Positions 35,119 through 43,858 of a stretch of 64,000 bases of DNA are shown one piece after another (position 1 is the first letter of the stretch; each line of letters opens with the position of its first letter). The position numbers and the translations under genes were made by a program. The notes under the pieces are model-generated. The model was not told the DNA's origin and ran no database searches. It saw only the letters and a list, made by a program, of their open reading frames with translations. The stretch lies in contig CALJKW010000055.1 in assembly GCA_937980205.1 (NCBI GenBank), forward strand, positions 434,001-498,000, written 5' to 3'. The DNA comes from an uncultured Myxococcales bacterium (GTDB lineage: Bacteria; Myxococcota; Myxococcia; Myxococcales; Myxococcaceae).

Positions 35119-36240
35119 TCAGCCCTTGTCACCGCGCGGCAGCTTCACCACGAGCAGCGCGCCGCCGCCCGCCGCATCCTGCGCGGTGATGGTGCCGCCA
35201 TGCGCCTCGACGATCTGCCGCGCGGCATAGAGGCCCAGGCCCATGCCGCCCCAGTCGCGCAGGCCCTTGGCGTGATCGAACCGGCCGAACACGCGCTCGC
35301 GGTCGTCCTCGGGAATTCCGGGGCCGCTGTCGCGCACCGAGAGCGCGACGTCGTCGGGCTTCAGCTTCAGCTCGAGCTCGATGGGCGCCTGGGCCCCGAA
35401 CCGGGCGGCGTTGCCGAGCAGGTTCGTGACGACCTGGCCGAGCCGCACGGGATCCCACCGGCCGGGCACCGGCCCGTCGATCTTCGCGGTGAACGTGCAC
35501 CCGTGCGCCGCCGCGGTGGGCTTGAACGCGTCGGCCGCACCGCGGACGATCTCCGACAGATCGCACTCGACGCGCTGGACCTGCAGGCGACCTCCGGCCA
35601 TGGCGGTGACGTCGAGCAGCGAGTCGACGAGCGCCGAGAGCTTGAGGCTCGCGTCGATGGCCCGCTCGAAGCGCGTCTGCTGCGCCGGATCTTTCAGCTG
35701 CCGGCGGATGGCGACGAGCGTGGCGTGCATCACCGTGAGCGGCGTCTTGAGCTCGTGGCTCGCGATGGCGAGGAAGTCGTCGCGCAGGCGCAGCGCCTCC
35801 TGGGCCTGGCCGAGCTCGAGGCGCAGCTGCTCGGCGCGGCGGCGCTCGGTGAGATCCTTCGAGACCTTCGCGTAGCCGATCACACGGCCGACGGCGTCTC
35901 TGAGCGCGGTGATGACGACGCTGGCCCAGAACGTGGTGCCGTCCTTCCGGACGCGCAGGCCCTCGTCCTCGACGCGATCCATCGCCGCGGCCTCGGCGAG
36001 CAGGCGCTGCGGCTTGCCGGCCCGGCGGTCCTCCTCGGTGTAGAAGACGTCGATGGGCTGGCCGATGATCTCGGTCGCCGACCAGCCCTTGATGGCCAGC
36101 GCGCCCGCGTTCCACGTCTGCACGCGGCCCTGCGCGTCGAGCATGAAGATCGCGTAGTCGCGGATGCTCGAGACGAGCAGCCGGAAGCGCTCTTCGCTCT
36201 GCCGGAAGTCTTCGTCGGACGGGGGCGGCGGCGGGGCCAT
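35119..36240 (-). CDS. PAS-domain sensor histidine kinase
   Basis: 373 aa, soluble. PAS domain at about residues 17-135 (LLVSSIRDYAIFMLDAQGRV, with PAC-like GYAKVSKDLTERRRAE), a short coiled coil, the H box FLAIASHELKTPLTVMHATL (about 155-175), N box NLLGNAARFG, G1 DSGPGIPEDD and G2 GGMGLGLYAAR. It should autophosphorylate on His and pass phosphate to an unlinked response regulator; none is adjacent. ATG shares one base with the uridine kinase stop (TGATG), so it is coupled to udk. Confidence 0.92.
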   Translation of the reverse strand: MAPPPPPSDEDFRQSEERFRLLVSSIRDYAIFMLDAQGRVQTWNAGALAIKGWSATEIIGQPIDVFYTEEDRRAGKPQRLLAEAAAMDRVEDEGLRVRKDGTTFWASVVITALRDAVGRVIGYAKVSKDLTERRRAEQLRLELGQAQEALRLRDDFLAIASHELKTPLTVMHATLVAIRRQLKDPAQQTRFERAIDASLKLSALVDSLLDVTAMAGGRLQVQRVECDLSEIVRGAADAFKPTAAAHGCTFTAKIDGPVPGRWDPVRLGQVVTNLLGNAARFGAQAPIELELKLKPDDVALSVRDSGPGIPEDDRERVFGRFDHAKGLRDWGGMGLGLYAARQIVEAHGGTITAQDAAGGGALLVVKLPRGDKG

Positions 36241-36866
36241 CAGCGCATTCGCTGCATGCGCGCGCGCAACGCGCCGACGAGCATGTCGATCGCGGTGTCG
36301 TTGTTGCCGCCGTGCGGAATGATGATGTCCGCCCAGCGCTTGCTCGGCTCGACGAAGCCCATGTGCATCGGGCGCACGTGGCGGAAATACTGGCCGACGA
36401 CGTGATCGAAGTCGCGGCCGCGGTCTTTGATGTCGCGCGTGAGGCGGCGGATGATGCGCACGTCGTCTTCGGCATCGACGAAGATGCGCACGTCGAGCTC
36501 TTTGCGGAGCGCCTCGATGTGCAGCACCAGGATCCCCTCGATGAGGATGATCTCGGCGGGGCTCACCTCGGTGAGATCGGTGCGGCGCGTCGACGTCACG
36601 AAGTCGTACTGCGGCTTCTTGATGGGGACGCCGGCCTTGAGCAGCTTGAGGTGGTGGACGAGGAGCTCGGTGTCGAAGGCGTCGGGGTGATCGAAGTTCA
36701 CCTCGCGGCGCTCGTCGAGCGTCAGGTGCTTGAGGTCCTTGTAGTAGCTGTCTTGATCGATCAGCACGACGCGCGAGGGAGACAGCGCTTCGTGAATCTT
36801 CCGGGCGACGGTGGTCTTGCCCGAAGCAGTACCACCCGCGATGCCGACGACCAGCGAGGACGACAT
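36240..36866 (-). CDS. udk: Uridine kinase
   Basis: 208 aa. ATP/GTP-dependent phosphorylation of uridine and cytidine in pyrimidine salvage, cytoplasmic. P-loop GIAGGTASGKTT (residues 8-19), DQDSYYKDL and NFDHPDAFD substrate motifs, then PQYDFVTSTR and RLTRDIKDRGRDF (lid Arg residues), and the family's C-terminal FVEPSKRWADIIIPHGG. Length is normal (E. coli 213). Its stop overlaps the histidine kinase start; the phosphodiesterase gene lies 21 bp upstream. Confidence 0.95.
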   Translation of the reverse strand: MSSSLVVGIAGGTASGKTTVARKIHEALSPSRVVLIDQDSYYKDLKHLTLDERREVNFDHPDAFDTELLVHHLKLLKAGVPIKKPQYDFVTSTRRTDLTEVSPAEIILIEGILVLHIEALRKELDVRIFVDAEDDVRIIRRLTRDIKDRGRDFDHVVGQYFRHVRPMHMGFVEPSKRWADIIIPHGGNNDTAIDMLVGALRARMQRMR

Positions 36867-36887
36867 GTTCGGCCCCCGCCTATACCT

Positions 36888-37670
36888 TTAGAACTCGAAC
36901 GCGTCACCGAGTTCCAGCACCTGCACCGGCAGCTGCTTCAGCTCCGACTTGAGCTGCGTCACGAACGCCGGCTTGAGGTGGTACAGCAGCACCTGGCAGC
37001 CGTTGCGGTCGAACTTCGTGAGCTCGGTCTTCAGCGTCTGCGGAGTCAGGTGCCCCGAGATGTCGGCGAGCGCCTGCAGCTCGTTCGGGAAGCTGGTCTC
37101 GAGCAGCAGGGCCTTGAGGCCCGAGGTCTTGTTGAGCACCTTCCAGAGCTTGTCGGTGGGGCCGGTGTCTCCGCTGATGGCCATCGTGGTCTGACCGTCG
37201 CTGATGACGAAGCCGCAGGACTCGACGGGGTGCGAGACGGGGATCGACTTCACCGTGTAGCGGCCGATCTTGAACGTGGCGCCGGCCTTGAACGACTTGA
37301 GCGCGAGCACCGGCACCTTCTTCGCGCTCTTGATGCGCGTGAAGTCGGGCCAGAGCACGTTGTTGAACATGTTCTGCTTGAGCGTCTTCGTGCACTCGCT
37401 CGACGACCAGATGGTCACGGGCGCTTCGCGGCGGCCGATGATGAGATCGCTCATCAGCGGAAGATCTTTCACGTGATCGAAGTGGCTGTGCGTGAGGAGG
37501 ATGTTGTCGACCTTCACCAGCTCGTCGAGCGTCAGCGTGCTGGTGAGCGAGCCCGCGTCGATCGCGAGCTGGCCGTCGACGAGGAAGCAGGTGCTCTTGC
37601 ACCTGGGCAGCTCACCGCCGTGGCAGCCTAGGACCCGGAGCCGCAACTTCAGAGGTCTCCGAACTTCCAC
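36888..37670 (-). CDS. Class-II cAMP phosphodiesterase-type metallo-beta-lactamase-fold enzyme
   Basis: 260 aa from GTG at 37670, overlapping the upstream gene by 22 bp; TTG at 37646 just after that gene's stop is an alternative that fits the family's opening (LRLRVLGCHGG). The metal motif THSHFDHVKDLPLMSDLI is of the class-II 3',5'-cyclic nucleotide phosphodiesterase type, and later metal ligands appear in SHPVESCGF, ISGDTGPTD, LLETSFPNE and YHLKP. It should hydrolyse cAMP to AMP in the cytoplasm. Directly downstream of a cNMP-binding regulator and an adenylate cyclase gene, which supports that assignment. Confidence 0.8.
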   Translation of the reverse strand: MEVRRPLKLRLRVLGCHGGELPRCKSTCFLVDGQLAIDAGSLTSTLTLDELVKVDNILLTHSHFDHVKDLPLMSDLIIGRREAPVTIWSSSECTKTLKQNMFNNVLWPDFTRIKSAKKVPVLALKSFKAGATFKIGRYTVKSIPVSHPVESCGFVISDGQTTMAISGDTGPTDKLWKVLNKTSGLKALLLETSFPNELQALADISGHLTPQTLKTELTKFDRNGCQVLLYHLKPAFVTQLKSELKQLPVQVLELGDAFEF

Positions 37671-38299
37671 TTCATCTCCAGGTAGCGGAGGAAGTCGAAG
37701 AGGCGTGCGGTGTCGCGGACCGTGATCCGGTCTCCGGCGACGTCGATGAGGCCGGAGCGCTCGAGGCGGTGCAGCATGTAGCGGATGGCCGGCTCGCCGA
37801 CGGCGAGCTCGCGCGGCAGGTCGCGAACGGGGAAGTCGATCTCGATGCCCTCTTCCCCTGCCCGGCCGCGCGTCTGGCAGACGTGCAGCATGTGCTGGAT
37901 GACGCGGCTCGACGGGTCCGCCATCAAGAGGTTCTCGATCTGCGCGTCGGCGTCGGAGAGGCGCTCGGCGAGCTTCTTGATCATGCGCACCGCGATCTCG
38001 GAGTTGCCCCGGATCATCCCCTCGAACGTCTTGGGGTCGATCACCAGCAGGCGCGCGTCCTGCTCGACGATGGCGGAGGCGTTGCGCGGCTTGTTCGAGA
38101 TGATCGCCATCTCGCCGAAGAACTCGCCGGGCCCGAGGATGGCGAGCACCTTCTCGACGTCTCGAACCTTCTTCGAGATCGCGATCTTGCCGGACTGCAG
38201 GACGAACATCTCCTTGCCGGGCTCGCCCTCGCGGAACAGCACGGTTCCCTTCGGCAGCTCTTTGCCGAACTTGTTGAAGAGGGTTTCTTCTGCGCCCAT
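37649..38299 (-). CDS. Crp/Fnr-family cyclic nucleotide-binding regulator
   Basis: 216 aa. N-terminal cNMP-binding domain (residues about 15-125) with GTVLFREGEPGKEMFVLQSG and the phosphate-binding cassette LGPGEFFGEMAIISNKPRNASA, where the Arg that contacts the cyclic phosphate is present. A dimerisation helix follows, then a winged-helix DNA-binding domain (LPRELAVGEPAIRYMLHRLE, about 165-185). It likely binds cAMP made by the cyclase encoded upstream. Start at 38299 has no strong competitor. Confidence 0.9.
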   Translation of the reverse strand: MGAEETLFNKFGKELPKGTVLFREGEPGKEMFVLQSGKIAISKKVRDVEKVLAILGPGEFFGEMAIISNKPRNASAIVEQDARLLVIDPKTFEGMIRGNSEIAVRMIKKLAERLSDADAQIENLLMADPSSRVIQHMLHVCQTRGRAGEEGIEIDFPVRDLPRELAVGEPAIRYMLHRLERSGLIDVAGDRITVRDTARLFDFLRYLEMKWKFGDL

Positions 38300-38373
38300 T
38301 CCGTTGGATCTCGTGGAGGTTCTCGTCGAGTTAGCTACAGCTGCCGGAAGGGGTCAATTTAAGCGAACGGGCG

Positions 38374-40725
38374 CTACTTGTGTGTTGCAGTGTAGACCCC
38401 GTCCCAGCCGGCGCCAGGAGGATTCACGCGCAGCTGCGCGATCTCGTCGAGGTAGCGGCGCGCCGGCGGGTCGTCGGGCCACAGCTCGAGCACCTTCTTG
38501 AAGGTGGCCTCGGCGGCGTCCCACTGCTGCGCCACGTACTCCTCGATGCCGCGCTCGAAGAGCCCGATGGCCTCGGCCTCTTTGCCTTCCGGCTTCCCCA
38601 ACCCGCGCAGCTCGTAGATCTTCACCGGCTTGCGCTTGCCCTTCACGCGGACGGCGCCGAGGCGGCGGGTGATGACGTGATCCTTCACCGCCGGGTACGT
38701 GCCCTCGCCGAGGATGATCTTGGTGTCGTATTCCTTGTTCGTGCCCTCGAGGCGCGAGCCTAAGTTCACCGCGTCGCCCATCACGGTGTAGTCGACGCGC
38801 ACGTCCGAGCCCATGTTGCCGACGATCATGGTGCCGGTGTTGATGCCGACGCCGATGTCGAACTCGGGGTAGTTCTCGGCGCGCCACTTCACCTTGAGCT
38901 CCTCGAGCTTCTGCAGCATCGCCCACGCGGCACGGCAGGCCCGCAGCGCGTGATCGGACTGCTCGATCGGAGCGTTCCAGAACGCCATCACCGCGTCGCC
39001 GATGTACTTGTCGAGCGTGCCCTTCTCCTCGAACACGATGCGCGTCATCGGCGAGAGGTACTCGTTGATGAACGCCGCGAGCTTCTCGGGGAGCATGCGC
39101 TCGGACAGCGTGGTGAAGCCGCGGATGTCGCTGAACAGCACCGTCATCTCGCGCTTCTCGCCCTTGTTGAGCTTGTCGGGGTTCTGAAGCGCTTCCTCCA
39201 TCACGTCTTCGCCGAGGTAGCGCGTGAAGGTGGTGCGCAGCTTGAGCTTCTCGCGATCGACGCTCAGGTAGCCGACGAAGATGAGGCTGAAGCTCGTCAA
39301 CAGCACGTTGACGATGGGCATCACCGTCGCGAGCAGCACTCCGCGGCCGAACAGCACCTGCGCGAGCGCGGCCCAGACGATGAGCAGCGCGGCGATGACC
39401 GCCCCCTTCACCGCGAACGACTGCACGCGGGGGATGACGACGGCCAGCACGATCGCGACGACGAACATCGAGAGCAGCTCGAGCCAGGTGAGGCTCTTGG
39501 GGCGCTCCATGAAGTCGCCGCGCAGCAGGTTCGAGGCGATCGAGGCGTGACCGTAGATGCCGGGCTCGGACTCCTTGAACGGGGTCACGCGCTGGTCGCC
39601 GCTCGACCCGGTGAGCGTGACGCCGACGAGCACGACCTTCCCCTCGACGTCCTTCTTGTCGAACGTGCCGTCGATGACGTCGGCGATGGAGACGGTGCGG
39701 AAGACCTGGCCGGGGCCGACGTGGTTGATGAGCGCGAACGGCTCGTTGTCCTCGATGGGCCACGCGACGGACTCGCTCTGGCCCTTGAGCTCGATCGCGG
39801 TGAGGTGAAAGTCGTCGTTCCACCGCGGGATGACGGTGGCCTCGCGCCAGATGGCCGCGGCCTGCACCGGCATGCTGGCGATGAAGCCCTTGGGGCCGGT
39901 GAGCATCGCCACCGGCGGAGACCGCCGCGTCGTGCCGTCGACGTCGGGCACGTAGTTGAGGTGGCCGAGGCGGTTGCCCTGCGTGGTGAAGATCTTCAGC
40001 GGCGTCTGCGCCGAGCGCTGCACGTACGCCTCGATCTTGTCGACGGGCAGCTCGCGCGTGGTGCCGCCCGGGCCGGGGACGCTCTTGATGAGCGCGCCCT
40101 CGAGCACGCGGTTCTGCTCGGCGATGGTGTCGGCCGAGAAGTCCTTCGCGACGGCCTCGGGGTAGGTGAAGACGCCCTGCACCAGCTTCGGGCCCGCCTT
40201 CTCGAACGCCTTGGCGAGGGCGGCGTCGTTCGTGGCGGCGGCGCGCTCGGCGAGCTGGGCGCGGAAGTCCTTGAGGACCTCGGGATCGTCGTGGGCGCTC
40301 AGGTCGAACTTCGCGAGCAGCTCGCGGAACACCGCCGTCTCATCGGCGGCCTCGTCGGTGTACGTGATGTCGAGGCCGATGGCCTTCGCGTCGGCGTCGA
40401 CGAGGTTCGAGATGGCGGCCGCCATGCGGTGGCGCGGCCACGGCGGCAGGCCGAACTTCTGCGCGCTCTTCTCGTCGATGGCGACGACCGTGATCGCGGG
40501 GTGCGGCTCGACCGCCCCGCGGATGCGGAACCGCAGATCGTACGAGCGCGCCTCGACGAGCTGTACGCCCCGGACGAGGGGATCGGCCGACTCGGTGAGG
40601 CCGATCGCGCGCGCCGAGCTCGCGCGCAGGTGCAGGAAGACGCAGAAGAGCGCGACCGCCAGCGCGACCAGCTCGTAGCGTCGCCGAGAGAGGAGGCCCA
40701 AGCGAGAGCGTGACGTTAGTCGCAA
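38374..40725 (-). CDS. CHASE2-domain adenylate cyclase with TPR-like tail
   Basis: 783 aa from TTG at 40725; TTG at 40701 and sites further upstream are possible, so the N-terminus is uncertain. One TM helix near the start, a periplasmic CHASE2 sensor domain (about residues 50-390; DLRFRIRGAVEP, AIDEKSAQKFGLPPWPRHRM), three more TM helices (about 400-490), then a class III cyclase domain with metal site FSDIRGFTTLSE, substrate-specifying Lys in DKYIGDAVMAFW and Asp in YTVMGDAVNLGSRLEG, which point to ATP rather than GTP. A C-terminal TPR-like pair of helices follows. Its cAMP output is probably read by the adjacent Crp-like protein and removed by the phosphodiesterase. Confidence 0.9.
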   Translation of the reverse strand: MRLTSRSRLGLLSRRRYELVALAVALFCVFLHLRASSARAIGLTESADPLVRGVQLVEARSYDLRFRIRGAVEPHPAITVVAIDEKSAQKFGLPPWPRHRMAAAISNLVDADAKAIGLDITYTDEAADETAVFRELLAKFDLSAHDDPEVLKDFRAQLAERAAATNDAALAKAFEKAGPKLVQGVFTYPEAVAKDFSADTIAEQNRVLEGALIKSVPGPGGTTRELPVDKIEAYVQRSAQTPLKIFTTQGNRLGHLNYVPDVDGTTRRSPPVAMLTGPKGFIASMPVQAAAIWREATVIPRWNDDFHLTAIELKGQSESVAWPIEDNEPFALINHVGPGQVFRTVSIADVIDGTFDKKDVEGKVVLVGVTLTGSSGDQRVTPFKESEPGIYGHASIASNLLRGDFMERPKSLTWLELLSMFVVAIVLAVVIPRVQSFAVKGAVIAALLIVWAALAQVLFGRGVLLATVMPIVNVLLTSFSLIFVGYLSVDREKLKLRTTFTRYLGEDVMEEALQNPDKLNKGEKREMTVLFSDIRGFTTLSERMLPEKLAAFINEYLSPMTRIVFEEKGTLDKYIGDAVMAFWNAPIEQSDHALRACRAAWAMLQKLEELKVKWRAENYPEFDIGVGINTGTMIVGNMGSDVRVDYTVMGDAVNLGSRLEGTNKEYDTKIILGEGTYPAVKDHVITRRLGAVRVKGKRKPVKIYELRGLGKPEGKEAEAIGLFERGIEEYVAQQWDAAEATFKKVLELWPDDPPARRYLDEIAQLRVNPPGAGWDGVYTATHK

Positions 40726-40781
40726 AGGCGACTGTCGCCGCGAAAATTCCCGCTGTGGTAGGCGGTCTGTCGCCCTCGCCG

Positions 40782-42098
40782 ATGTCGCGCACCCTGCCCT
40801 TACTGTTGATCGTGGCGTGTACGCCACAGCCGCCGCCGCTGGTGGTGGATGCCGGCGTTCCGGCGCTCGAGGACGCCGGCACACCGGACGCTGGCGTGGA
40901 TCCCGATGCGGGCGTCGGTTCCGATGCGGGCGTCGGTTCCGATGCGGGCGTCGGTTCCGATGCAGGCGTCGGTTCCGATGCCGGCGCACCGCCCGAAGAC
41001 TCGGGCGTCGCGGATGCCGGGATGATGGAGCCCGTGGACGCCGGCGTCGAGGATGCCGGTGTCATCGAGCCGCCAGACGCAGGCGGCGTGGACGCGGGCC
41101 TTCAGGTCCCGTTCGCCATCGAAGGCTTCGGCCGCGCGACGCGGGGCGGCTGGCAGCCCGGCGGAGACGAGCTCGTCGTCACGTCACTGTCCGACTCGGG
41201 GCCGGGCACGCTGCGCGAGGCGCTGGCGACCGCGACCGGCCCGCGCGTGATCCGCTTCGGCGTCGACGGGACCATCGCGCTCGCGAGCCCGCTGCTCGTG
41301 CCCTCGAACGTGAGCATCGACGGCCGCGGGCGGCAGGTGACGCTGTCCGGCAAGGGCCTCATCCTCGCGGGCAGCGACGACGTCATCATCACGAACCTCG
41401 CGATCGGCGACGTCGGGCCCAACAGCGAAGACGGCCTGCGCATCGGAGACCCCACCGGCCCCAGCGAGCGCGTCGTCATCGACCACGTCCGCTTCTTCGC
41501 CACCGGCAACAACGGCGACAGCGCGAACGTCGACGAGGCCATCGCCGTCGTCTTCGGCAGCCGCGACATCACGCTCTCGTGGCTGCGCTTCGACGGCTGG
41601 GAGAAGGTGCTGCTCGTCGGCAACGGCGACGCTCCGGCCTCGGTCGACGGCGCCATCACGCTCTCGATGCACCACTGCTGGGCGAAGAACACCGGCCGGC
41701 GGCACCCGCAGGCGCGCTACGGCATCGTCGACGTGTGGAACGTCTTCCTCGACGACTGGCGCATGTACGACTGGTTCTACCTGCAGCCGTACCGCGAGTC
41801 GTTCGGCGCCCAGTCGCAGGACGGCGCGCGGCTGCGCGTCGAGGCCTCGCTGTTCAAGCGCACTCCGCAGACGAAGGACGCGTTCTCGCAGGCCAACGAC
41901 GCGACCCGCTGCGAGTCGGGCGGGCGGCTCGACGGCGTCGCGAACGTGACGACCTCCGACAGCACGGCTCCGCTGGTGTTCGGGGCCGGCTGCACGTCGG
42001 GGCCGACGATGTGGGTGCGGCCGTACCCCGCCACCGTCGACGCCGCCGACGCCGCGCTCCGGCTGCGGCTCGAGACGCAGACCGGCAACACGCTGTGA
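40782..42098 (+). CDS. Pectate lyase (polysaccharide lyase family 1) lipoprotein
   Basis: 438 aa. Lipoprotein signal (LPLLLIVAC), then an Asp/Ala/Gly/Val-rich linker of about 90 residues containing four tandem GSDAGV-type units, then a parallel beta-helix lyase domain. Recognisable PL1 elements: GGWQPGGDELVVTSLSDSG, FGVDGTIAL, NVDEAIAVVFGSRDITLSW, WEKVLLVGNGD (conserved Lys) and RRHPQARYG (catalytic Arg region). It should cleave polygalacturonate by beta-elimination at the cell surface. Divergent from the cyclase gene with 56 bp between starts. Confidence 0.85.
   Translation: MSRTLPLLLIVACTPQPPPLVVDAGVPALEDAGTPDAGVDPDAGVGSDAGVGSDAGVGSDAGVGSDAGAPPEDSGVADAGMMEPVDAGVEDAGVIEPPDAGGVDAGLQVPFAIEGFGRATRGGWQPGGDELVVTSLSDSGPGTLREALATATGPRVIRFGVDGTIALASPLLVPSNVSIDGRGRQVTLSGKGLILAGSDDVIITNLAIGDVGPNSEDGLRIGDPTGPSERVVIDHVRFFATGNNGDSANVDEAIAVVFGSRDITLSWLRFDGWEKVLLVGNGDAPASVDGAITLSMHHCWAKNTGRRHPQARYGIVDVWNVFLDDWRMYDWFYLQPYRESFGAQSQDGARLRVEASLFKRTPQTKDAFSQANDATRCESGGRLDGVANVTTSDSTAPLVFGAGCTSGPTMWVRPYPATVDAADAALRLRLETQTGNTL
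40905..40976 (+). repeat. 18-bp in-frame tandem repeat in the pectate lyase linker
   Basis: Four near-identical units of GATGCGGGCGTCGGTTCC (the fourth has GCAGG) encode D-A-G-V-G-S each. Identity at the DNA level suggests recent slippage and possible length variation of the linker between strains. Confidence 0.85.
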
Positions 42099-42221
42099 CC
42101 CTCGCGCTCGGTCGCAAGGGAGCACACGCGCGGCGCGCCAGACGGATTGTTGGGCGAGCCGAGACGGCTCGAAGACGCGCCGCCCCGTGATCCTCGCAAC
42201 CGAGCGCGGGATTAATCCTGC

Positions 42222-43253
42222 GTGCGCAAAGCGCCGGTCTCTCGTAAGACGCGGGTCGCCGTGGGTACCAGCTACAAAGACGCCGGAGTCGACATCGAGG
42301 CCGGAGACGCCCTCGTCGAGCGCATCAAACCCCACGCCGCGCGCACCCGCCGCCCTGAGCTGCTCTCCGGCGTCGGAGGCTTCGGCGGCCTCTTCGCGAT
42401 CCCTCCCGGCAAGTACAAGGAGCCCGTGCTCGTCAGCGGCACCGACGGCGTCGGCACCAAGCTGAAGCTCGCGTTCGCGCTCGACAAGCACGACACCGTC
42501 GGCATCGACCTCGTCGCGATGAGCGTCAACGACGTGCTCACCTGCGGCGCCGAGCCGCTGTTCTTCCTCGACTACTTCGCCACCTCGAAGCTCGACGTCG
42601 AGCGCGCCGAGAAGGTGATCGCCGGCATCGCTCGCGGGTGTGAGCTCGCCGGCTGCACGCTGCTCGGCGGCGAGACGGCCGAGCTGCCCGGCTTCTACTC
42701 GCCCGGCGACTACGAGCTCGCCGGCTTCGCGGTCGGCATCGTCGAGCGGTCTCAGATCATCGACGGCAAGAGCATCGTCCCCGGCGACGCGATCATCGGC
42801 CTCGCCTCGAGCGGCATTCACAGCAACGGCTTCTCGCTGGTGCGGAAGATCTACGAGGGCCGCCAGCTCGACGCGTCGCTGCTCGAGCCCACGCGCATCT
42901 ACGTCAAGCAGGTGCTGGCGCTGTGCAAAGAGGTGAAGGTGAAGGGCCTCGCGCACATCACCGGCTCGGGCCTGCCCGGCAACGTGCCGCGCTGCCTGCC
43001 CGACGGCACCCGCGCGCGCCTGTTCGAGAAGTCGTGGCAGCGGCCGGCGATCTTCGACCAGCTCCAGAAGTGGGGAGAGGTCGCGCGCGACGAGATGTTC
43101 TCCACCTTCAACATGGGCCTGGGCATGATCGCGGTCGTGTCGAAGAGCGACGTCGCGAAGGCGCTGCAGCTCCTCGGCGACGGAGCGTGGGAGGTCGGCG
43201 TCATCGAGGCCGGCACGCCCGGACAGGAAGCCGAGGCGATCATCGAGCCATGA
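42222..43253 (+). CDS. purM: Phosphoribosylformylglycinamidine cyclo-ligase
   Basis: 343 aa from GTG at 42222; GTG at 42261 is a shorter option beginning V-G-T-S-Y-K-D-A-G-V-D, close to the usual family start. ATP-dependent ring closure forming aminoimidazole ribonucleotide in purine synthesis. Signature segments: SYKDAGVDIEAGDALVERIK, SGTDGVGTKLKLAF, AMSVNDVLTCGAEPLFFLDY, LLGGETAELPGFY and GLPGNVPRCLP. Full length. Stop overlaps the purN start, so the two are coupled. Confidence 0.96.
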   Translation: MRKAPVSRKTRVAVGTSYKDAGVDIEAGDALVERIKPHAARTRRPELLSGVGGFGGLFAIPPGKYKEPVLVSGTDGVGTKLKLAFALDKHDTVGIDLVAMSVNDVLTCGAEPLFFLDYFATSKLDVERAEKVIAGIARGCELAGCTLLGGETAELPGFYSPGDYELAGFAVGIVERSQIIDGKSIVPGDAIIGLASSGIHSNGFSLVRKIYEGRQLDASLLEPTRIYVKQVLALCKEVKVKGLAHITGSGLPGNVPRCLPDGTRARLFEKSWQRPAIFDQLQKWGEVARDEMFSTFNMGLGMIAVVSKSDVAKALQLLGDGAWEVGVIEAGTPGQEAEAIIEP

Positions 43254-43858
43254 TGCGCGTCGGAGTGCTCGCTTCCGGGAGCGGGTCGAACTTCCAGGCG
43301 CTGGTCGATGCGCTGAACGTCGAAGGCTCCGAGGCCCGCGTCGCGGTGCTGGTGTGCAACGTGGCCGAGGCGCGCGTCGTCGATCGCGCGAAGTCGGCGG
43401 GCGTGCCGGTCGAGCTGCTCGATCACAAGCCGTTCGGCAAAGACCGCGCGGCGTACGACGCGGCGATCGTCGCGGTGCTGCGCAAGCACCAGGTCGACCT
43501 CGTCTGCCTCGCGGGCTTCATGCGGCTCGTCGGGCAGACGTTCCTCTCTGCGTTTCCGCACCGGGTGCTGAACATCCACCCCGCCCTCTTGCCCGCGTTC
43601 CCCGGCATGCACGCGCAGCGGCAGGCCGTCGCGTACGGCGTGAAGGTGAGCGGCTGCACCGTGCACTTCGTCGACGAGGGCACCGACACCGGGCCGATCA
43701 TCGGCCAGACGGCGGTGGCGGTTCGCGACGACGACGACGAGGCGTCGCTGTCGGCGCGCATCCTCGTCGAGGAGCACAGGCTGTACCCCGAGGTCGTTCG
43801 GTGGATCGCGCGTGGCCGCGTGAGCGTCGACGGCCGGAGAGTGACGGTGACGCAGTGA
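43250..43858 (+). CDS. purN: Phosphoribosylglycinamide formyltransferase
   Basis: 202 aa. Transfers a formyl group from 10-formyl-THF to GAR in purine synthesis. N-terminal VLASGSGSNFQALVDAL binds phosphate; catalytic Asn/His/Asp are in the NIHPALLPAFPGMHAQ and HFVDEGTDTGPIIGQ segments. Length normal. The ATG overlaps the purM stop (ATGA), and the GTG of the next gene overlaps its own stop by 4 bp. Confidence 0.96.
   Translation: MMRVGVLASGSGSNFQALVDALNVEGSEARVAVLVCNVAEARVVDRAKSAGVPVELLDHKPFGKDRAAYDAAIVAVLRKHQVDLVCLAGFMRLVGQTFLSAFPHRVLNIHPALLPAFPGMHAQRQAVAYGVKVSGCTVHFVDEGTDTGPIIGQTAVAVRDDDDEASLSARILVEEHRLYPEVVRWIARGRVSVDGRRVTVTQ

Noticed and set aside
40905..40976. Regular 18-bp repeats as a CRISPR array
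   Set aside because: Units abut with no spacers and are in frame with the pectate lyase linker; no cas genes.
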